This document shows, piece by piece, positions 43,615-53,155 of a DNA stretch of 64,000 nucleotides (position 1 is its first letter; the number at the start of each line of letters is the position of its first letter). Source of the stretch: Roseiarcus sp963794655 (GTDB lineage: Bacteria > Pseudomonadota > Alphaproteobacteria > Rhizobiales > Beijerinckiaceae); the NCBI GenBank assembly GCA_963794655.1, contig CAWCEV010000006.1, positions 2,542,001 to 2,606,000 of the forward strand, written 5' to 3'. The notes beneath the pieces are model-generated. The model made no database searches. It had not been told where the DNA came from and saw nothing but the letters and a program-made list of their open reading frames with translations. Position numbers and translations under genes: made by a program.

Positions 43615-44070
43615 CTAGCTTTGCGCTGACGCTCGATTACGCACAATCTCAACGGAGCAAGGTGCGTAAACGGCTACAGACTGGGCCACTGATCCTAGTA
43701 GAAATCGTTCCGCGGGGCCATTTCCGTGGGATCCAAGCATGATGAGGTCCGGTTGCCAGGTCTCGGCTTCCTCGACGATTAACTGCTTCGGCGTCCCTTC
43801 GAGCACCTTGGTGGATACCTTCAGCCCTGGCGCACCTTTCGCGATCGTTTCAGCCACCTCGTCCACTACACGGTTTGCTCGTTTGTTTTCTTCCTTTACG
43901 GAGTCAATGTGGCACGCCAACCCGACCATAAGCGGATCTCTAAAGTAGGGCAGCGGATGAGCGACCGACAATACGAGAACTTCGGTGTCCCAGGGCCATG
44001 ACCGTTTCATCAGTTCCTCTACAGCAGCCCCACCGAATTTCGAACCATCTACGGGAAGAAGAATTTTCAT
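43615..44070 (-). CDS. Universal stress protein (UspA family), second copy
   Basis: A 151-residue UspA protein beginning MKILLPVDGSKFGGAAVEEL. LGSHGNGPAERFLLGSVAQS supplies the ATP-binding motif. Sequence identity to its neighbour (43149-43586) looks low, so they are not recent duplicates. The neighbouring pair is read away from the RND operon and could be co-transcribed, with this gene first. Cytoplasmic stress protein. Confidence 0.92.
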   Translation of the reverse strand: MKILLPVDGSKFGGAAVEELMKRSWPWDTEVLVLSVAHPLPYFRDPLMVGLACHIDSVKEENKRANRVVDEVAETIAKGAPGLKVSTKVLEGTPKQLIVEEAETWQPDLIMLGSHGNGPAERFLLGSVAQSVAVYAPCSVEIVRNRASAQS

Positions 44071-44265
44071 TGATCTTGCCTCTGCGTTGATTACTTTGTC
44101 TCTTATATAAAAACGATTGACTACTCGCCGTGACGGACATCACAAGCCCGCAGGCTGCATGTCAGAGCTGTCCAAAACGCGGTTCGCCCGGCCGGAAGAA
44201 GCACTTCCACGAGGGGTCCGCCAGACTGCAGTTCCCTAGGTTTCGATCGGGATGACACCGGAGGC

Positions 44266-47200
44266 CTACGGTCCCAAGCGACGCTGTGCGTGGTAGTAGA
44301 GGACGGGTACGGCAATGCGCGACAGGAGGGTTGAGGCGACCTCACCCGCCATCAGCGAAATTGCCAGGCCCTGGAAGATGGGATCGGACAGGATCACCGA
44401 CGAGCCGATGACGACCGCTGCGGCCGTGAGCAGCATGGGGCGGAAGCGGACGGCGCCCGCGTCGATGACTGCCTCGGCCAGCGGCATCCCTTCCCGCCTG
44501 CGCATCTCGATGAAGTCCACCAGAATAATCGAGTTCCTGACAATGATTCCCGCGCCGGCGATGAAGCCGATCATCGAAGTGGCGGTGAAGAAGGCGCCCA
44601 GCAAAGCGTGCGCGGGCAGAATGCCCACCAGCGTCAGCGGAATCGGAGCCATAATCACCAATGGAGTTGTAAACGAACGGAACCACCCCACGACGAGCAC
44701 GTAGATCAGAACCAATACCGCAGCGAACGCCAGGCCAAGGTCGCGAAACACTTCGTAGGTTATCTGCCACTCTCCATCCCACTTAAGCGAGTAATGTTCC
44801 GTGCTCTGGGGTAATTCCGCGGAGTATTGCGTGATCTTGTAACCGTCCGGCGCGGTGAGTTTGCTGATGGCGGGTTTCATCTTGAGAATGGCGTATACCG
44901 GGCTTTCCTCCGCACCGGCCACGTCTCCGAGGACGTAGACCACCGGTCGCAGGTTCTTGCGGAAGATGGGCTGCTCGATCACGCCCTGCCGCATGGAAGA
45001 CAGCTCGCTGAGAGAGGTTTGTGCTCCTGAAGGAAGGGGCAGGCGAAAGTTGGCGATATCTTCCACGCTGGATCGCGCCTCTCGAGCCAGTCGCAGGCGT
45101 ATCGGTATGTCTTCGCGTGAGCGACTATCGTGCAGTAGTCCAACGTCTTTCCCTTCGAGTCCGGCGGCGAGTTCCGAGGAGATCTGCTGCGGCGTGAGGC
45201 CGGCGAGCGCTACCTTCTCCGGATCGAGCGTGAAGTTGAACTGCTGTTCCGGTGCGGCAACCGCCCAGGCTACGTCCACCACGCCCGGGAGTCTGCTGGA
45301 AGACCTGTTTGACTTGGCGAGCCAGTTCTATCTGCCGGGCATAGTCTGGTCCGTAAATTTCGGCGACCAGCGTCTGTTGAACCGGTGGGCCGGGTGGAAC
45401 CTCGGCTACCTGAATGGAGGCGCCGGCGCTGTCGGCGATGCGCGTGAGGTCAGGACGCAGGCGCTTGGCAATGTCATGACTCTGCGCCGCACGATCGTGG
45501 CGCGCAGTGAGATTGACCTGAATGTCCGCCTCATCCGGGCCCGTGGCGAAGGAAGTAGTGCCGGACAAGGCCATTGAAATTGTAGGGAGCGGCGACACCC
45601 GCATAAACCTGGTAGTCGGTGACTTCCGGTTCCTGCGCTATCCGGCGGCCCAACTGCTGAGCAATCTCCGTGGTGCGCTCCAAGTGTGGTCCCCTTGGGC
45701 ATATCGAGAATGACCTGAAACTCGCTTTTGTTGTCAAAGGGCAGCATCTTAACCTTCACCAACCTCAAGGGCACGAACAGGATTGCGAGAACGAAGCAGC
45801 AGGACTACCGTTCCGAGAAAGATCAAGCTGTTCCGGGGACGAGAGATCAACGTACCCATCATGCGGCGGTAGATCAGCGTAAGGCGGCTTTCCTGGTGGG
45901 ATCACCACTTTCCTTTGCGCGGCCCTGGAGCAGGATCAGTGCCGCCCAGGGCGAGATGGCGAACGCGACAAGGAGAGAGAACATCATGGCGGAAGAGGCG
46001 CCGATGGGAATCGGACGCATGTACGGGCCCATAAGACCGCGCACAAACGCCATGGGAAGGATCGCCGCCACCACGGCAAAGGTGGCCAGAATGGTTGGAT
46101 TGCCCACTTCATCGACCGCAGCCACTGCCACCTCTGCGAAGTCTTTTCCTTGGCTTTCCGGCAAGCGGAAATGACGCACGATGTTCTCGACCACAACGAT
46201 CGCGTCGTCGACCAGAATGCCGATGGAAAAGATGAGCGCAAACAGTGTGATCCGGTTGATGGTATATCCGTAAAGGAAGAACATCGTCACCGTGAGTGCG
46301 AGGGTCACCGGGATTGCAATCAACACGACTCCCGACTCACGCAGCCCAAGTGCGACCGCGATCAGGAGCGTGACCGATAATGTGGCGATCAGGAGATGTT
46401 CGAGAAGTTCGTCCGACTTGTTCTTGGCGGTCTCACCGTAGTTACGTGTAATGACGACATTCAGGTCCGGAGGAATCAGCGTACCGCGCATCTCCGCCAA
46501 CCGCTCTTGGATCTGTTCGGAGATGACAGTCGCATTGGTGCCCGCTCGCTTTGCGACCGTGATGGTCACTGCGGGAAGTTCGTCTGGTGGATTCTGGAAA
46601 GCCTTGCCGGGCGCGAAGAGCACATAATCATCAGGCTGTGCCGGACTCTCTGTTACCTGGGCAACATCGCGCAGAAAGACCGGGTGTCCCGCGGCTGCGC
46701 CGACTACCGCATTCTGCACGTCCGCGACAGAGGTGAGATAGCTCCCTGCCTGTAGCGACTTCTCACTTCCTCCCGCGGCAAACTCGATCGGAGTGTTCTG
46801 ATAATTCGAAGCCCTGCAGCGCCTTCGCGAGTGCGTCGGGGGAGAGGCGATAAGCCGCAAGCTTTTCCGAGCGGAAGAACACGTTCACGCGCCGGGGCTG
46901 CCCACCCAGAATTTCGGTTACCGAGACGTCATCCACCTGCTTGACTTTGCGCTCGATCTCGCTCGCGACCATGCGCAGACGGGTGCTGTCATAGTTCTTG
47001 CCCGAGAGGGTCAGCGCCATCATGGGAACGTCATTGATGGAGCGCACCTTAACCAGGGGTGCGCTTGCACCCATGGGCATTGCGTCGGCAGCGCCATTCA
47101 GCTTCTTGTACGTCTGCACGATGGCATCGTCTTCCTTCTGCCCGACATAGAAGCGCGCGGTCACCATGCCAACACCGGGCTGGCTGGTGGAGTACACATA

Positions 47201-47452
47201 CTCGACTCCAGGGATGTCGCGAATCAGCAGTTCGAGCGGCGTGCTGACACGCTCTTCCACTTCCTTCGCTGACGCCCCGGGCATCTGCACAAAGACATCG
47301 ATCATCGGCACAACGATTTGCGGCTCTTCTTCGCGAGCAATTTCGACAATGCTGAAGGCTCCCAACGCAAGCGCGGCGATCACGAGAAGCAGCGTCAACT
47401 TGGAACGGATGAAGGTATGCGCGATCGTCCCCGCAATGCCTAACTTGCTCAT
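44266..47452 (-). pseudogene. RND efflux pump permease, broken by frameshifts
   Basis: Read through frame changes it gives a ~1060-residue RND permease of the HAE1/AcrB type. N-terminal start MSKLGIAGTIAHTFIRSKLT, periplasmic porter domain, and the proton-relay helix ILVDDAIVVVENIVRHFR with the canonical DD, followed by a second half ending VPVLYYHAQRRLGP. Frameshifts fall near 46815, 45890, 45800, 45684, 45538 and 45287; several are an extra G or C in a short run (GG to GGG), which suggests consensus error. If real, the pump is dead. It lies behind tolC and the adaptor in one minus-strand operon: a tripartite exporter. Confidence 0.85.
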
Positions 47453-47485
47453 GGACGCGGCTCGATTCGGCGCCCAATCAGCGCG

Positions 47486-48564
47486 TCATCGGGATCGCGC
47501 TAGCACCCGTCCCCGGCGTTGAGTCCACTTGTCACTTCCACCCGGTCGCCGAACAGCCGGCCCAGGTTCACGTAACGAATCTGCGCCACCGAATTGGCGT
47601 CCAGAGCGAGAACGGAATCAAGCTGACCGCGCTCCCTGATGGAGCTCCTGGGAAGAGTAATGGCGTTCAGCTGGGCCGTCGGGACAACAACGTTCGCAGT
47701 CATCCCGGAATAAAGTCCGGTCGACGCAGGCAATGCGATCTTTACCATGAACGTGTGGGCAGCCGGGTCGGCGCTCGGGACAATCTCGCGGATCGTTGCA
47801 TTGCGTGGAGGCCATCTGTGGAGTTCTCGGCGCTGGTACTTACCTGCACCGAGGATCCCGGGCGAAGCTTAGCCAGCATTGACTCGTTCACCTGGATATC
47901 GACCTCGTGTTGCCGCACATCCTCGATGCGCAGTAAGGGCGTACCGGGAGTGGCCATCGCGCCGGCGTCGACAAACTTTGCCGTCACCACTCCGGCAAAA
48001 GGGGCGGTGATGACAGTGAACGCCTGGTTCGCGTGGGACTGGGTTGCAGCCGATTGCGCAGCCTGCACCTGCGCCGCCGCAGCCTGATGTTGAGCCTGCG
48101 CAGCCGCAAATCCAGTTCTCACCTGGTCGAATTCGTGAGGGGTAACGGAGTGGCGTTGATCCAGGGTCTGGTAGCGTGCCAAGGTCTCGGAGGCCAGACA
48201 GCTCCTGGGCTGCCGCGGCACTCTCCTGTTGCCGGGCTGCGGCTACCTGCGACTCCGCCTGTTGTACTCCTGCAGCGAGGGCGGCGGAGGAAAGACGGAC
48301 CAGGACCTGCCCCCTGGCCACCCGATCCCCTTCCCGCACGCGAAGCTCTGCGATCGGCGCTAGAATTTGCGATGAAATGTCCGCCGCTTGCTGGGCGGCG
48401 ATCACTCCGGTAAAGGCAGCGCCGAAGGAACCGTTGCCGACGGAGACCGCGATGACCGCCGCCACTCATAGTCGCTGCGTCTGTCCGGCAAAGTTTGAGG
48501 ATGCCGGGAACAGCCTGCGCAGATCAGCAATAGCAGCGAGGCTCTGTCTGGGGAATTTCTTCAT
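47486..48564 (-). pseudogene. RND periplasmic adaptor (HlyD/AcrA type), broken
   Basis: The ATG at 48564 overlaps the stop codon of tolC (ATGA). After ~30 codons, which form a Lys/Arg-led signal region, there is an in-frame TGA (about 48466-48468) and then the adaptor continues as VAAVIAVSVGNGSFGAAFTG, ILAPIAELRVREGDRVARGQ and ATQSHANQAFTVITAPFAG, classic lipoyl, barrel-sandwich and hairpin parts. Frame changes are seen near 48198, 47806 and 47517. The end matches GLNAGDR-VLARSR at 47486. Function would link the TolC-type channel to the RND permease. TGA recoding is unlikely; a single-base error is simpler. Confidence 0.8.
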
Positions 48565-49913
48565 GGTTTCACCTCTGCCGCGGGTAGAACGAGCTCTCCG
48601 GTCGCAAGGCGAAGCTGGGCACTCGCAATCCACCACTGGTGTAATGCCTGGGTGCGGTCGAGTTCCATCGCGCCCAATTGTTCCTGTTGCCGCAGCACTT
48701 CAGCAACGGTCACCAGGCCGGCTCTATATCGATCCTGCGCCGTGCGGAGGGACTCGCGTGTCTTGTTCAACATGGCGTCTGAGATGGCGTACTTTCGCTG
48801 TGCCGTTTGCCGGGCGTAGAAGGCGCTCTGCACATCGAGCACGGTCTGGGTCTCCAGTTGCCTGAGTGCGGCCTGGGCAATTTGTGCGTCCGCGGATGCC
48901 TTTGCAACTTCGGCGCGTCGTGCGCCTCCATCGAAGACCTGCAATTCGATCTTTCCGCCGACGGTCCAGTTGGTAGCACCCCCACCAAGCGGATGAGGAT
49001 TGTCTGCCTGAACATTGGCAAACGTGCCCACTTGCGGGCCAAACGCAGAGCGGCTCGCCTTGACGTGTTCTGTCGCGGAGACGACGCGGTTGCGAAGCGC
49101 AAGCAGATCTGGCCGCTTCTGGAGAGCCTGCTGCTGCAATACCGGCAGCGGTTTCGCATTTTCCGCGGGCATCCCCGGTGGAATCGCCAGGGTAAAGGTC
49201 TTCGCGGGGTCACCCAGCGTTGCCGCCAGATCGGAATACGCGAGTGCAGAATTTGACTCGGCTTCGGTCTCGTCTTCCTGGCGCTGAGAAAGCTCAACAT
49301 CCGCCTGCATGGCGTCGGCCTCCAGCGCCATGCCTGCATCCACCCGATCACGAGTCTCCCTGGCAAATGCCTGCGCCCGCTTGACCGCTGCCAGCGTGGT
49401 CGACTTCTCATCGTCGGCAAGCAACGCGCGGTAGTAGGCACGAATGGTGGCGAACGCGATGTTTTGGGCCGTGGCGTCCGCCTGCCCGCGGGATGCGGTC
49501 AAGGCTGCTTGCGCTCCCCGGATCGCATGCCGTGCGCGGCCGGAATCAAACACCGTCCAGTCCAAACCGGCGGTACTCATGTAGTCCGAGGTGGGTCCTG
49601 GGTCATTGAGAAACGGAGCGGAGAAATCCGCATTCGTAAAGCGCCCCTGCCGCAAGCGCGCTCCGAAAGCGAATACCGGGTCAGTCGATTCGGTAGCTGT
49701 CTCTGCCACACCGACTCTGGGGAGTATGGCTGCACGCGCGGCACGAACGCCGGCGGTCGCCCCATCCTGGTTGGCGGCGGCAAGCAGGATTTCCGGGTTT
49801 CCTGCACAGGCAGCCGCTACAGCATCATCGAGCGTGAGGGCCACAGGGGGAGAAGTCTGCCCCGCGCTGATTGCCGGAACAAGCGCGAACACTACACAGA
49901 GCAGCACCCTCAT
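48561..49913 (-). CDS. TolC family outer membrane efflux protein
   Basis: A 450-residue protein: signal peptide MRVLLCVVFALVPAISAGQT, then two repeated helical coils typical of TolC/OEP channels (AAACAGNPEILLAAANQDGA and AYSDLAATLGDPAKTFT ... ALQKRPDLLALRNRVVSATE), with a periodic Ala/Gln-rich coiled coil. It should form a trimeric outer-membrane tunnel with the adaptor and RND permease downstream. It is the first gene of the operon. The operon promoter region (49972-50015) shares a block with the ArsR promoter. Intact, unlike its two partners. Confidence 0.93.
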   Translation of the reverse strand: MRVLLCVVFALVPAISAGQTSPPVALTLDDAVAAACAGNPEILLAAANQDGATAGVRAARAAILPRVGVAETATESTDPVFAFGARLRQGRFTNADFSAPFLNDPGPTSDYMSTAGLDWTVFDSGRARHAIRGAQAALTASRGQADATAQNIAFATIRAYYRALLADDEKSTTLAAVKRAQAFARETRDRVDAGMALEADAMQADVELSQRQEDETEAESNSALAYSDLAATLGDPAKTFTLAIPPGMPAENAKPLPVLQQQALQKRPDLLALRNRVVSATEHVKASRSAFGPQVGTFANVQADNPHPLGGGATNWTVGGKIELQVFDGGARRAEVAKASADAQIAQAALRQLETQTVLDVQSAFYARQTAQRKYAISDAMLNKTRESLRTAQDRYRAGLVTVAEVLRQQEQLGAMELDRTQALHQWWIASAQLRLATGELVLPAAEVKP

Positions 49914-49971
49914 GCGTTGTTCTCATCCTCACTTGGCGCTCTCGGCCCGCATTCTGGCATTAAACGCCACC

Positions 49972-49998
49972 ACTATATCACTATGCTAGGATTCATAT
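49972..49998. promoter_or_regulatory. Promoter-region block shared with the ArsR gene
   Basis: ACTATATCACTATGCTAG followed by GATTCATAT lies 59 bp upstream of the tolC start. ACTATA(C/T)CACTATG, 13 of 14 bases, recurs at 52223-52236 in front of the ArsR gene. On the minus strand both contain TATAGT, a good -10 hexamer. A shared ArsR operator is the simplest explanation. Confidence 0.55.
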
Positions 49999-50207
49999 AT
50001 CGAACGACATACACATGATATCCGTAGATAAGATCGGCAGGGATGACTGAATCTTCAACGTGAAACGAAATCTCCGCGGTGATTGTCATCACAACGTCGC
50101 TTCTGCCCGTGAACGGTGATCTGCGTCACTGCAAATCCCAAACAAATAGATTGCAATCAGAACTGTGAGCGGCTGATGCCGCGCAAACGATGTGTGGAGG
50201 CACTACG

Positions 50208-50411
50208 ATGACTTTAGAGAATGGGGTACGCCTGGTAGCGGGAAGTTTGGTTTTGGTCTCCGTGGCACTGGCACACTGGGTTTCGCCGTACTGGTTGCTT
50301 CTAACTGTATTCGTGGGTCTGAATCTCTTCCAATCGGCGTGGACGAAGTGGTGTCCGGCTGAAAACATACTCAAAGCGATGGGCCTGAAGAGCGGTTGCT
50401 CGCTTTTATAA
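50208..50411 (+). CDS. DUF2892-like membrane protein (67 aa)
   Basis: Begins MTLENGVRLVAGSLVLVSVA after GGAGG at 8-nt spacing. It has two hydrophobic helices (about residues 7-26 and 28-44) and a C-terminal WCPAENILKAMGLKSGC, the typical ending of DUF2892/YgaP-type small membrane proteins, often linked to rhodaneses or sulfur metabolism. The two cysteines may matter. It diverges from tolC. Role unknown. Confidence 0.8.
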   Translation: MTLENGVRLVAGSLVLVSVALAHWVSPYWLLLTVFVGLNLFQSAWTKWCPAENILKAMGLKSGCSLL

Positions 50412-50653
50412 GTGCCCTGGGGTAGCCGAAATCGCTAGGCCAACCACCTCACCGCCGCGCGAGAGCAAAGAACGAGGCCCTCTTCCCCGGATGGCTGCCC
50501 ATGTTTCCATCTTCCATGTCTCAACACAGCCAACTAACGGTGTTTCCCCCCACGCCAGAGCCGTCATCCTGAGAGTTTGTAACTTTATTGATTTTTGAAA
50601 AATCCAATTCTCAAATCAAACGGGTTAGACTTAGAAATTGTCTAAAGTAGCCA

Positions 50654-50705
50654 AAAAAGTCACAGGCTCTGAGCGCAGCGCTTCGCTGAGAGCCTGTGAC
50701 TTTTT
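50654..50705. repeat. Perfect 17-bp inverted repeat (strong hairpin)
   Basis: AAAAAGTCACAGGCTCT (50654-50670) pairs perfectly with AGAGCCTGTGACTTTTT (50689-50705), with an 18-nt centre that is itself partly self-complementary. The T-rich end makes it a possible two-way terminator. AAAAAGTCACAGGCT recurs at 50891-50905, giving a ~217-bp unit with inverted ends. Confidence 0.85.
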
Positions 50706-50900
50706 CGATCTTTCATGTTTCAACCTACCCAACCAGCTTTGTTTTACCCCCCAACAAATCCGTCATCCTGGGCGAAGCGCTTCGCTGATTTATCGCAAAC
50801 AAAGGCTTTATGGCGCGGAGTCGAAGGACCTCGGCGCCATTTGCTAGCGGATGCTGTCCAGGATTTTCCGGCCGCAATCTACAAGGAATCAAAAAGTCAC
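50696..50900. repeat. Dispersed intergenic segment, copy B (first copy 13183-13390)
   Basis: Aligns from end to end with 13183-13390, with blocks such as GACTTTTTCGATCTTTC, GTCATCCTGGGCGAAGCGC, GGCTTTATGGCGCGG, AGTCGAAGGACCTCGGCGCC and TTTTCCGGCCGCAA. No conserved reading frame. It is bounded by the inverted AAAAAGTCACAGGCT sequences. Confidence 0.7.
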
Positions 50901-51129
50901 AGGCTTCAGGATGACGATATGTGGGAGTTTGGACAAAAACACCAATAAGCTAGCGCGTATGGGCGCAGCCCCTCCGGATTCTTTTGCTATAGGGCGAAAA
51001 CACTACGGTCCTGAGCGACGGTCCTCGCAAATAGAGAGAAAGCATTTGAAGAATTCATTTTCGGCCCATGTACGCTCAGGCGAACATGGGGCACCCGTCC
51101 AGAAACTAACAACCGTGGTTTGCACGAGT

Positions 51130-51828
51130 CTACATCGGTGCGGGAGGCGGGTGCGGAAGCTCCCGCTTACGATCCTCAGGCATGATCGGGTCTGTCAGCA
51201 TCGCAGCCGCCCTGCGCTTTTGAATTTGCCGGAACTCTTCGAACGCGTGCGCAGATTCGCTGTGTTGACCCATTCGCCGGTAGAGGAAGGCAAGCTGATA
51301 CCAGGCCATCAGGCGCCCGGTGTCGTTCGTCGCTTTCTCGGTAACCGCCTGAAAATCTCCGAGCGCGGCGTCGAGAAGCCCGACGGCTTGCTCGCCTTTC
51401 CCGAGATAATATCGGGCCATGATGAGGTCCGGCTCGATCGCAAGCGCCTGTTTCAGAAGCTCCATGCCCGCCTTGGGGTCTGAAGAGATGACCTTCAGGC
51501 TGCCCAGCTTGAATAGACTCGAGGCGCAATCCGGGTTGAGTGCAATCTCAGCTACATAAGACGAAGCGGCATCCATCATCCTGGACGAAGACCAAATGGC
51601 ATCACCAAGTTCCTCATGGAGCCCTGGCTGATTGGGCGCCATCGCGGCAGCGGCGGTATATTCCAGGACCGCCAAATCCGGTCGTCCTGCATTCAACTCA
51701 GCGGTTCCGCGCAGTTCGTGAGCTTGCCACGTGGTCGCGACAGCATCCACGCTCGGGCTTTGCGCAGCTGAGATGGCAGCGACGGCGAAAGGAAGAACGA
51801 TACACAACAGTCGTCGCTTGCTTAACAT
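51130..51828 (-). CDS. Exported TPR-repeat protein
   Basis: A 232-residue protein: signal peptide MLSKRRLLCIVLPFAVAAIS, then tetratricopeptide-like helices at about residues 35-190 (LRGTAELNAGRPDLAVLEYT, KLGSLKVISSDPKAGMELLK, LLDAALGDFQAVTEKATND, YQLAFLYRRMGQHSESAHAF). The C-terminus is rich in Pro and basic residues. Such proteins are periplasmic scaffolds. It lies directly behind the ArsR gene (28 bp) in the same direction, so they may be one transcript; function unknown. Confidence 0.8.
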   Translation of the reverse strand: MLSKRRLLCIVLPFAVAAISAAQSPSVDAVATTWQAHELRGTAELNAGRPDLAVLEYTAAAAMAPNQPGLHEELGDAIWSSSRMMDAASSYVAEIALNPDCASSLFKLGSLKVISSDPKAGMELLKQALAIEPDLIMARYYLGKGEQAVGLLDAALGDFQAVTEKATNDTGRLMAWYQLAFLYRRMGQHSESAHAFEEFRQIQKRRAAAMLTDPIMPEDRKRELPHPPPAPM

Positions 51829-51856
51829 TGGATAAGAACCCGGTAGCCGCCCCGAT

Positions 51857-52216
51857 CTATTTCTTTGCCTTGGCGGCTTTCTGCGGGCTGATTTGCGCGA
51901 GTTCCTGTCTCAATTTGTCCGCTTCACTGCGGCAAACCAGATCGCACAGCTTGAATACCATGGGATCGCTGATCGAGTAGAGCACGGTCGTTCCCTCGCG
52001 TCTGCGCCCAACCAAACCGGCCTCGTGAAGAATTTGCAGGTGCTTGGAAACATTCGACTGATTTCCATCGAGGCCCGACACCAGATCGCCGACACTCATC
52101 TCACCTGCCTCAAGCATCTGAAGCAACCGCAGGCGGTATGGCTCACCGAGGGTCCGGAAGCGTCGCGCGACAAGTTCCATCATTTTGTCGCCCATAGGGA
52201 TGGGGGCTGGTACCAT
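51857..52216 (-). CDS. ArsR/SmtB family transcriptional repressor
   Basis: A 119-residue winged-helix protein: RRFRTLGEPYRLRLLQMLEA, MSVGDLVSGLDGNQSNVSKH and AGLVGRRREGTTVLYSI form the ArsR DNA-binding core. C-terminal CDLVC (residues ~90-94) could supply thiols for metal, persulfide or oxidant sensing. ArsR repressors usually bind their own promoter. Its promoter block at 52223-52236 is shared with the tolC operon, so it may control both genes and the efflux pump. Followed by a TPR gene in the same direction; divergent from an AraC regulator. Confidence 0.9.
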   Translation of the reverse strand: MVPAPIPMGDKMMELVARRFRTLGEPYRLRLLQMLEAGEMSVGDLVSGLDGNQSNVSKHLQILHEAGLVGRRREGTTVLYSISDPMVFKLCDLVCRSEADKLRQELAQISPQKAAKAKK

Positions 52217-52222
52217 TGCTTG

Positions 52223-52236
52223 ACTATACCACTATG
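52223..52236. promoter_or_regulatory. ArsR promoter block ACTATACCACTATG
   Basis: On the minus strand it reads CATAGTGGTATAGT, containing a TATAGT -10-like hexamer just 7-12 nt before the arsR ATG (52216), so the messenger may have a very short or no leader. The same block with one change occurs before tolC. ATATAT follows in both copies. Confidence 0.5.
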
Positions 52237-52277
52237 TAGCAATATATAGACATGCGATCGGGTAAGCGGCAGGGCCT

Positions 52278-53123
52278 ATGAAGAACACGAGCATTTGCTC
52301 GACCATCGAAATCGCTGGGACCATCGAGGTTCTGCACGCCCGCTATTCCGGCCACGCCTTCTCTCCTCACTGGCATGAAGAGTTCGCGATAGGCTTGATC
52401 GATACCGGTGTGGAGCAGTTTGAGTACCAGGGAGGTACTTATAGGGCAGCGGAAGGGGAAATCGTTTTGCTCAATTCCGGCGAAGTCCACACCGGAGACG
52501 CGTTCGACGAACGGGGCTTTGGCTTTCGGATGCTCTACATTCCGGAAACGACGTTCAAGGCGATCGTGGAGCCGGAATCGACTCCAAACGGTAGCTTCCA
52601 GTTTCGCAGCGCAATCTTAGATAGCAGAACCGCGCGATTGAATCTTCTTGCCGCGCATCGGAGCCTTGAGGATGGCTCCTCCAGTCTGGAGAGGGAGACA
52701 CGTTTCATTACGGCGATCGCCGGCGTGATTTCCGAGGCGAGTTCCTGGTCGCTGCCAAAGAAGCTGTTAAGCGCGCCGGCCGCCATATTGCGAGCCCGGG
52801 ACTACCTGCACGAACATCTCTTCGAGGATGTTCGCCTGTCTGATCTGGCGGCGATGTCGCAAATCAGCAAGTTCCACCTGCTGCGCGCCTTCCGCGATCG
52901 TTTCGGGCTGCCACCGCACGCTTATCAGTTGCAGCACCGCATCTTCCGTGCCAAACAACTGCTGCGCGTATTACCCCCCGCCGAGGTGGCCCACCATTGC
53001 GGGTTCGTCGACCAGAGCCATCTGCACCGGGTCTTCCGGGCATTGGCGGGCACCACCCCCGGCCGCTACGCACAGCAATTTCATCCAATACCCGCTCCGC
53101 CTTCTCCTCGTAAGCTTCGGTAA
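52278..53123 (+). CDS. AraC family transcriptional regulator
   Basis: A 281-residue regulator with an N-terminal cupin ligand domain (HWHEEFAIGLIDTGVEQF and AEGEIVLLNSGEVHTG) and a C-terminal pair of helix-turn-helix motifs (LSDLAAMSQISKFHLLRAFR, then VAHHCGFVDQSHLHRVFRAL). It probably responds to a small molecule and regulates a nearby gene: ctaD starts 32 bp downstream in the same direction. It diverges from arsR, with a 61-bp gap holding both promoters. Confidence 0.93.
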   Translation: MKNTSICSTIEIAGTIEVLHARYSGHAFSPHWHEEFAIGLIDTGVEQFEYQGGTYRAAEGEIVLLNSGEVHTGDAFDERGFGFRMLYIPETTFKAIVEPESTPNGSFQFRSAILDSRTARLNLLAAHRSLEDGSSSLERETRFITAIAGVISEASSWSLPKKLLSAPAAILRARDYLHEHLFEDVRLSDLAAMSQISKFHLLRAFRDRFGLPPHAYQLQHRIFRAKQLLRVLPPAEVAHHCGFVDQSHLHRVFRALAGTTPGRYAQQFHPIPAPPSPRKLR

Positions 53124-53155
53124 AGTACGTCCATCCGAAGAGTGGAGAATGGCCC

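Larger units (their letters stand above)
50412..51129. other. 718-bp intergenic region rich in repeats
   Basis: No gene is supported. It includes a perfect 17-bp inverted repeat (50654-50705), a copy of the segment found at 13183-13390 (50696-50900), and a further decayed relative at about 50515-50572 (CAACACAGCCAACTAAC ... CGTCATCCTGAG). Confidence 0.55.

Noticed and set aside
48466..48468. Stop codon TGA in the adaptor read as selenocysteine or recoded
   Set aside because: No selenocysteine insertion element or family precedent; other frame changes in the same gene make a single base error or decay simpler.
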